Shown: positions 7,655-11,612 of the stretch, piece by piece
How positions within the stretch are numbered: position 1 is the first letter of the stretch
How the letters are laid out: each line of letters begins with the position of its first letter
The notes under the pieces: generated by a model
Databases searched by the model: none
Seen by the model: only the letters and a program-made list of their open reading frames with translations
What the model was told of the DNA's origin: nothing
Program-made: the position numbers and the translations under genes
Source: Betaproteobacteria bacterium
GTDB taxonomy: Bacteria > Pseudomonadota > Gammaproteobacteria > Burkholderiales > Rhodocyclaceae
NCBI GenBank assembly: GCA_016880375.1
Contig: JAEHDO010000259.1
Coordinates: 1 to 11,612, forward strand
DNA length: 11,612 nt
Reading direction: 5' to 3'

Positions 7655-7688
7655 TTAGCTTGCATAGCTAAGCTCATGATGTTATGTT
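7655..7688 (+). promoter_or_regulatory. fimV upstream region: dyad and weak promoter
   Basis: The 205-base gap before fimV is AT-richer than its surroundings. It holds the dyad TTAGCT (7655-7660)/AGCTAA (7666-7671) around TGCAT, and overlapping it a weak sigma-70 candidate, TTGCAT (7660-7665) with TATGTT (7683-7688) at 17-base spacing. If real, a protein bound to the dyad would cover the -35 element. Neither hexamer is a strong match, so the promoter is tentative; the dyad itself is exact. Confidence 0.35.
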
Positions 7689-7721
7689 ACTTGTTCGGAA
7701 ACTCTCCGCGAGGGGGACGCG

Positions 7722-10514
7722 GTGCATAAAAAAAACCTGAGACTCTCATTCAAGGCATCCATATTGGCGACGGCGTTGGCTGTGCTGCCGATGGGGTCAA
7801 ATGCTGCGGGGCTGGGCAAGATTACGGTGCTCTCTGCACTTGGGCAGCCTTTGCGCGCCGAAGTCGAGTTGACCGCATCTCGCGAAGAACTGTCTTCCCT
7901 GTCGGCTCGCCTGGCCACTCATGAGGCATTCAAGCAGGCGGGAATTGAATTCACTCCCGCTCTGGGAAGCATCAAGCTGGTCATCGACAAGCGTACGAGC
8001 GGACAACCGGTGATCAGGCTGACGACAAGTCAACCCATCAACGAACCTTTTCTGGATCTCCTCATTGAATTGAATTGGACTGCCGGCCGGTTGGTGCGCG
8101 AATACACTTTCCTGCTGGACCCGGCTCCTGAAGTCCTGGCCCGCAAGCCTGTTGCCCCCCCTGTTGCCAAACGCGATGCGGCGCCTGCCGCACAACCTTC
8201 GCCGGTGGCTTCTCCCAAGCAGCCGGAGGTGCGTGCGGATGACAAGCCGCAGGCGGAAATGAAAGCCGTCGAAGCCAAGCCGACCGGTGAAGCGCAGGGC
8301 CGCGAGATCAAGAAGGGCGAGTACCTGCGCAAGATCGCCGCCGAAAGCCAATACGATGGCGTCAGCCTGGACCAAATGTTGGTCGCGATCTTCCGCAGCA
8401 ACAAGGATGCCTTCATCGGCAACAACATGCACCGGATGAAGGCGGGCAAGATTCTCAATATTCCTGACCGCGATACCGTTGCGGCAGTGGATTCCCGCGA
8501 GGCACGGAAGACCATCTCGGCACATACCGCGGATTTCAACGCCTATCGACAGAAGCTGGCTGCGGCAGTAGCCGGTGCGGAAGCGCCGAAGGAGGGAGCT
8601 GCCCAGCAGGTCGCAACTGGCAAGATCGAGGCGAAAGTCGAGGACAAGGCTCCGCCCCCGGCCGAGACGAAGGATCAATTGAAGGTTTCAAAGTCGGAAG
8701 CGGCCAAGGATGTGCGCGCGGCGCAGGGCAAGATCGCGGCGCTGGAGGAGGATCTGGTTGCCAAGGAGAAGGCGCTCAAGGAGGCCCAGTCACGCCAGGC
8801 GGACCTGGAAAAGAACCTCAAGGAACTGCAGAAGCTGGTCGAACTGAAAAACCAGAGTCTCGCAGAGTTGCAAAAGCAGGCTGAAGCAAAAGCAGCTCCT
8901 GCCCCTGAGCCGAAAAAACCAGAGGTGCCTGCGCCCGCCAAGGCGCCAGAAACTGCACCTGCAGTTGCAGAGAAGCCTGTCGAAAAGGCTGCGGAGCCCG
9001 CCAAGCCTGTCGAAAGCGAAAAGCCGACGGAAGCGGCGAAGCCCGATGTTCTGGCCAAGCCAGCCGAGACACCCAAGCCAGTGGAAGCAACGAAGCCTGC
9101 ACCCAAGAAGGCGGCTCCGCCGCCCCCGTTGCCGGAACCGGATTTTATCGATGAATTGATGGACAACCCGGCCATTCTGGGCGGCGGCGTCCTGGTGCTG
9201 GGTCTGCTGGGGTTCATTGGATACCGCCAGCGTCTGAAAAAAAAACAACAGGAGGACAGTGAATCTCCACCGACAACTACAGCCAACCTGACAGCCAATT
9301 CCGTTTTCGGTGCTACCGGTGGTCAGAGCGTTGATACGACCGGTAGCTCGATGGCGACAGATTTCAGCCAGGCATCCATCAGTGCTATCGATGCCGACGA
9401 GGGAGTCGATCCTGTGGCCGAAGCTGACGTATATATGGCGTATGGTCGCGATGCGCAGGCTGAGGAAATCCTGCTTGATGCCCTGAAGACGGATCCGACC
9501 CGCACGGCGATTCACGTCAAGTTGCTGGAGATCTACGCCGGGCGCAAGAACAACAAGCAGTTCGAAACCCTGGCAAGCGATCTCTATGCACAATCAGGCG
9601 GTGTCGGTGGGGATTGGGAAAAGGCCGCCGCCATGGGGCTCAAGCTCGATCCGGCCAACCCGCTTTATGGCGGTGGCGCTGCCGGGGACAAGCAATCCGT
9701 ACATACTGATACAACGGTTATCGTGCCCGCGGGCGAAAAGCAGCTTCGCGACACATGGACCATGCCTGGCGAGTTGAGCCAAATTTCCGAGGCAGTGGAA
9801 AAGGGTGCTGCAACGGTGGTCCTGGAAAGGCCGGTTGCAGCCGTTGCCGAGGCGCCTGTGGCTGCGGCCGCACTCGATTTCGATCTCGATCTGGGTTCCT
9901 CCCCTGCAGCGCCAGTTCCTCAGGCACCCGCTCCGCAGCCATCGGCGCCCGCAAAGGCGGAAGCCCCTGCCGGCTTGGACTTCGACCTGGGCATGGATTT
10001 CAAGGCGGGTAGCAAGCAACAGGCTAAATACAACCCTGAAGCGACCATGATCTTGGATGTCGCGAAGGCGGCTCCCCCGGCGTCTGATCTGGAACTCGAC
10101 ATCAAGCTCGATGAGCCGATTGCTGCTGCTGCCGCTGGCGAGGGCCTGCACTTCGACCTCGACCTTGGCGCACCTGTTTCGTCTGCCGCCGAAGTGGTCG
10201 ACATGGAAAAAACGATTGCCGGCGGAAATGCGCTTGATTTCGATTTCAATATCGGTGCGCCGACGGCGCCAAAGTCCGCACCTAAGGCTGAAGCGGAGAT
10301 TGATCTGGGTTCCATCAGCCTCGATCTTGGGAAGCCGCCGGTTGCCGCCGAGCTTGCTGCAGGAGACGAAGTGGCGACCAAGCTTGAGTTGGCCAAGGCC
10401 TATGATGACATGGGCGACAAGGAAGGCGCGCGAGAATTGCTGAACGAAGTGGTCAAGGAAGGCAATGCCGAGCAACAGGCCAAGGCGCAAGGCATGCTCG
10501 CCAAGCTGAGCTGA
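7722..10514 (+). CDS. fimV: FimV-family polar landmark / pilus assembly protein
   Basis: Large inner-membrane protein that in Pseudomonas-type bacteria binds peptidoglycan and organises cell-pole complexes, type IV pilus assembly and twitching motility. GTG start, with GAGGGGGA (7710-7717) upstream. Architecture in 930 residues: signal peptide (1-29, ending near SNAAG); FimV N-terminal domain (29-134, 'LGQPLRAEVEL'); Pro/Ala linker; LysM-like peptidoglycan-binding domain (about 195-249, starting EIKKGEYLRKIA); coiled coil (about 323-392); Lys/Pro/Ala/Glu-rich spacer; single membrane helix (484-502, AILGGGVLVLGLLGFIGY); basic anchor; TPR-like region (563-650); acidic region with repeated FDLDLG-type motifs (about 705-880); and the C-terminal FimV helical repeat (882-930, 'ATKLELAKAYDDMGDKEGA'). 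The whole family layout is present and uninterrupted. No pilus genes are nearby, which is usual for fimV. Genus-level variation in the low-complexity parts is expected. Confidence 0.93.
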   Translation: MHKKNLRLSFKASILATALAVLPMGSNAAGLGKITVLSALGQPLRAEVELTASREELSSLSARLATHEAFKQAGIEFTPALGSIKLVIDKRTSGQPVIRLTTSQPINEPFLDLLIELNWTAGRLVREYTFLLDPAPEVLARKPVAPPVAKRDAAPAAQPSPVASPKQPEVRADDKPQAEMKAVEAKPTGEAQGREIKKGEYLRKIAAESQYDGVSLDQMLVAIFRSNKDAFIGNNMHRMKAGKILNIPDRDTVAAVDSREARKTISAHTADFNAYRQKLAAAVAGAEAPKEGAAQQVATGKIEAKVEDKAPPPAETKDQLKVSKSEAAKDVRAAQGKIAALEEDLVAKEKALKEAQSRQADLEKNLKELQKLVELKNQSLAELQKQAEAKAAPAPEPKKPEVPAPAKAPETAPAVAEKPVEKAAEPAKPVESEKPTEAAKPDVLAKPAETPKPVEATKPAPKKAAPPPPLPEPDFIDELMDNPAILGGGVLVLGLLGFIGYRQRLKKKQQEDSESPPTTTANLTANSVFGATGGQSVDTTGSSMATDFSQASISAIDADEGVDPVAEADVYMAYGRDAQAEEILLDALKTDPTRTAIHVKLLEIYAGRKNNKQFETLASDLYAQSGGVGGDWEKAAAMGLKLDPANPLYGGGAAGDKQSVHTDTTVIVPAGEKQLRDTWTMPGELSQISEAVEKGAATVVLERPVAAVAEAPVAAAALDFDLDLGSSPAAPVPQAPAPQPSAPAKAEAPAGLDFDLGMDFKAGSKQQAKYNPEATMILDVAKAAPPASDLELDIKLDEPIAAAAAGEGLHFDLDLGAPVSSAAEVVDMEKTIAGGNALDFDFNIGAPTAPKSAPKAEAEIDLGSISLDLGKPPVAAELAAGDEVATKLELAKAYDDMGDKEGARELLNEVVKEGNAEQQAKAQGMLAKLS
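9835..10350 (+). repeat. Degenerate FDLDLG repeats within FimV
   Basis: The acidic cytoplasmic region of FimV repeats a short alternating hydrophobic/aspartate motif at least six times: ALDFDLDLG, GLDFDLGMDF, DLELDIKLDE, GLHFDLDLG, ALDFDFNIG and IDLGSISLDLG, separated by 20-50 residues of Ala/Pro/Lys/Glu linker. The DNA of the copies (for example GATTTCGATCTCGATCTGGG) has diverged, so it is a protein-level repeat array rather than recent DNA duplication. Confidence 0.75.
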
Positions 10515-10534
10515 AACGTCTGGCGGAGGGCGCA

Positions 10535-11173
10535 ATGTCCTCCGTCAAGCTTCTCCGTGTCCCGATGCTGCACCCGACCATCCGCCTCGTCACCTGGGGC
10601 GTAGCGGCTGCGCTTGTCCAATGGCTGCCACCATCCGGCTTGCTGCTGGCGTGCGCTGCCGCCTTGGCAGCAGGCGCCTGGCGCGCGCAGAGGCGGCTGG
10701 GATTGCTGCTGAAACGCACTCGCTGGCTGATCGTCTCCCTAGTTCTGTTGTTTGCCCTGGCTACGCCGGGTGTTTATCTGTTGCCGACGCTTGGCAGCCT
10801 GAGTCCGACGGAAGAGGGGTTGCGCCTCGGCCTTGAACACCTCCTGCGACTCCTGTTTGTGCTTGCAAGCCTTGCTGTGCTATTGGAAATGACGGGTGTG
10901 GAAGGCCTGGTGGTTGGACTCCATGGATTGATACTGCCTTTGTCCTGGCTGGGGCTGAACCGGGGCCGTGTAGCCGTGCGCCTGATGCTGGTGATGCATT
11001 ATGTCGAGGCGTCCCATCCGGGGCGTCACTGGCGGGAATGGCTGCGGGGCAATGCGGCAGACGGGGCGGCGTTCAAGCTCTGCCTGCAGGTGCCTTCCTT
11101 CGGCGTTGCCGATTTCGCCGTCCTTGCGGGGCTGACTTTTGTCGTGGCAGCCTTTATCGGTGTCGCATCGTGA
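10535..11173 (+). CDS. EcfT/CbiQ-like transmembrane protein, solitary
   Basis: A 212-residue inner-membrane protein. '[19 protein letters not shown]' at the N-terminus, '[19 protein letters not shown]' (61-79), '[17 protein letters not shown]' (90-106), then further hydrophobic helices to '[20 protein letters not shown]', resemble the T component (EcfT/CbiQ) of energy-coupling-factor vitamin/metal transporters. No ATPase (A) or substrate-binding (S) component lies next to it, and I do not see the Ala-Arg-Gly/Ser coupling motifs that contact the ATPases in true T components, so transport function is unproven. ATG 10535 has GGAGGG (10525-10530) upstream; ATG 10565 (M11) is an alternative start. 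It is 20 bases after fimV and overlaps truA, so it is likely translated in that operon. Confidence 0.7.
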   Translation: MSSVKLLRVPMLHPTIRLVTWGVAAALVQWLPPSGLLLACAAALAAGAWRAQRRLGLLLKRTRWLIVSLVLLFALATPGVYLLPTLGSLSPTEEGLRLGLEHLLRLLFVLASLAVLLEMTGVEGLVVGLHGLILPLSWLGLNRGRVAVRLMLVMHYVEASHPGRHWREWLRGNAADGAAFKLCLQVPSFGVADFAVLAGLTFVVAAFIGVAS

Positions 11174-11612
11174 GAATCGCCCTGGGGCTTGAGTACGAAG
11201 GTACTGGCTTTGCCGGCTGGCAGACCCAGCCGCAGGGCAACACCGTGCAGGATGCGCTGGAACGGGCGCTGGCGGAGATCGCCGGTGCGCCAGTGCGCGT
11301 GACCTGTGCCGGACGCACGGATGCGGGCGTGCATGCGGCGGCCCAGGTGGTGCATTTCGACTCCCTGGCCGCTCGACCGGAGAATGCATGGGTGCGCGGC
11401 GCGAACGCCCACCTGCCGGACAGCGTCGCCGTGCGCTGGTCGCGCCTGGTGGCGGACGAATTCCATGCGCGTTTTTCCGCGCGTTCGCGCAGTTATCGCT
11501 ACATACTTTACAATCAGGCAGTGCGTCCGGCGCTGTTGCATGGCCGGGTCGGCTGGTTCCACCTCCCGCTCGACATCGAGGCCATGCGCGCCGGCGCCGC
11601 CCTGCTGGCGGG
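11170..11612 (+). CDS. truA: tRNA pseudouridine(38-40) synthase TruA, 5' part (3' end outside window)
   Basis: Converts uridines 38, 39 and 40 in the tRNA anticodon stem-loop to pseudouridine; cytosolic homodimer. The first 147 codons are present, about half the usual 250-270. Motifs: [15 protein letters not shown] start (here with initiator GTG), '[19 protein letters not shown]', the catalytic GRTDAGVHA with nucleophile D51, '[18 protein letters not shown]' (YRY from residue 109), then '[12 protein letters not shown]'. The GTG start overlaps the preceding stop in the four-base GTGA (11170-11173), a sign of translational coupling to the EcfT-like gene. The frame is intact to the window edge. 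truA after fimV is the normal order in this class of bacteria. Confidence 0.95.
   Translation, partial: MRIALGLEYEGTGFAGWQTQPQGNTVQDALERALAEIAGAPVRVTCAGRTDAGVHAAAQVVHFDSLAARPENAWVRGANAHLPDSVAVRWSRLVADEFHARFSARSRSYRYILYNQAVRPALLHGRVGWFHLPLDIEAMRAGAALLA

Noticed and set aside
7434..7658. A 74-codon plus-strand frame running from the end of asd into the fimV upstream gap.
   Set aside because: It starts inside asd in another frame, has no ribosome site and crosses the terminator-like hairpin and promoter region without domain similarity.

Overview
The window is about 11.6 kb of GC-rich, densely packed, mostly plus-strand bacterial chromosome. Gene content and protein character point to a betaproteobacterium. 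The run leuB-asd-fimV-(small membrane protein)-truA is the conserved biosynthesis/polarity block of that class, and the accompanying FadD, AroC, YdcH-like protein and PPP/HcaT-like MFS carrier suggest the Rhodocyclales/Azoarcus-Thauera neighbourhood. The placement is an inference from gene order and remembered protein similarity; no search was run. There is no CRISPR array, insertion sequence, tRNA or rRNA, and no gene-free stretch longer than about 240 bases.

Left part (1-4880): the C-terminal end of a CBS-domain protein; a full-length long-chain acyl-CoA synthetase (fadD) ending at a strong inverted repeat; a previously easy-to-miss 50-residue basic ORF on the minus strand (2053-2205) that converges on the same repeat; then aroC (chorismate synthase), a small YdcH/DUF465 protein and an MFS transporter, closely spaced and possibly co-transcribed.

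Middle (4881-7516): a 239-bp intergenic region with the best promoter in the window (TATAAT at 4985-4990) and a leader able to fold into a closed, multi-helix RNA, then an entericidin-type lipoprotein of 41 residues, leuB and asd. leuB stands without leuC and leuD immediately upstream, unlike the usual arrangement in this class.

Right part (7517-11612): an AT-richer promoter/leader region, fimV (930 aa: signal peptide, FimV N-domain, LysM, coiled coil, Pro/Ala/Lys/Glu linker, one membrane helix, acidic FDLDL-repeat cytoplasmic region, C-terminal FimV helix-turn-helix repeat), a solitary EcfT/CbiQ-like membrane protein, and the 5' part of truA, which overlaps it by four bases.

Most of this is housekeeping: branched-chain and aspartate-family amino acid synthesis (leuB, asd), aromatic synthesis (aroC), fatty-acid activation (fadD), tRNA modification (truA) and cell-pole/pilus organisation (fimV). 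No clear novel defence or mobile system is present. The items most worth a second look are the structured leader before the entericidin gene, the small minus-strand ORF, the orphan EcfT-like protein and the FDLDL repeats of FimV.
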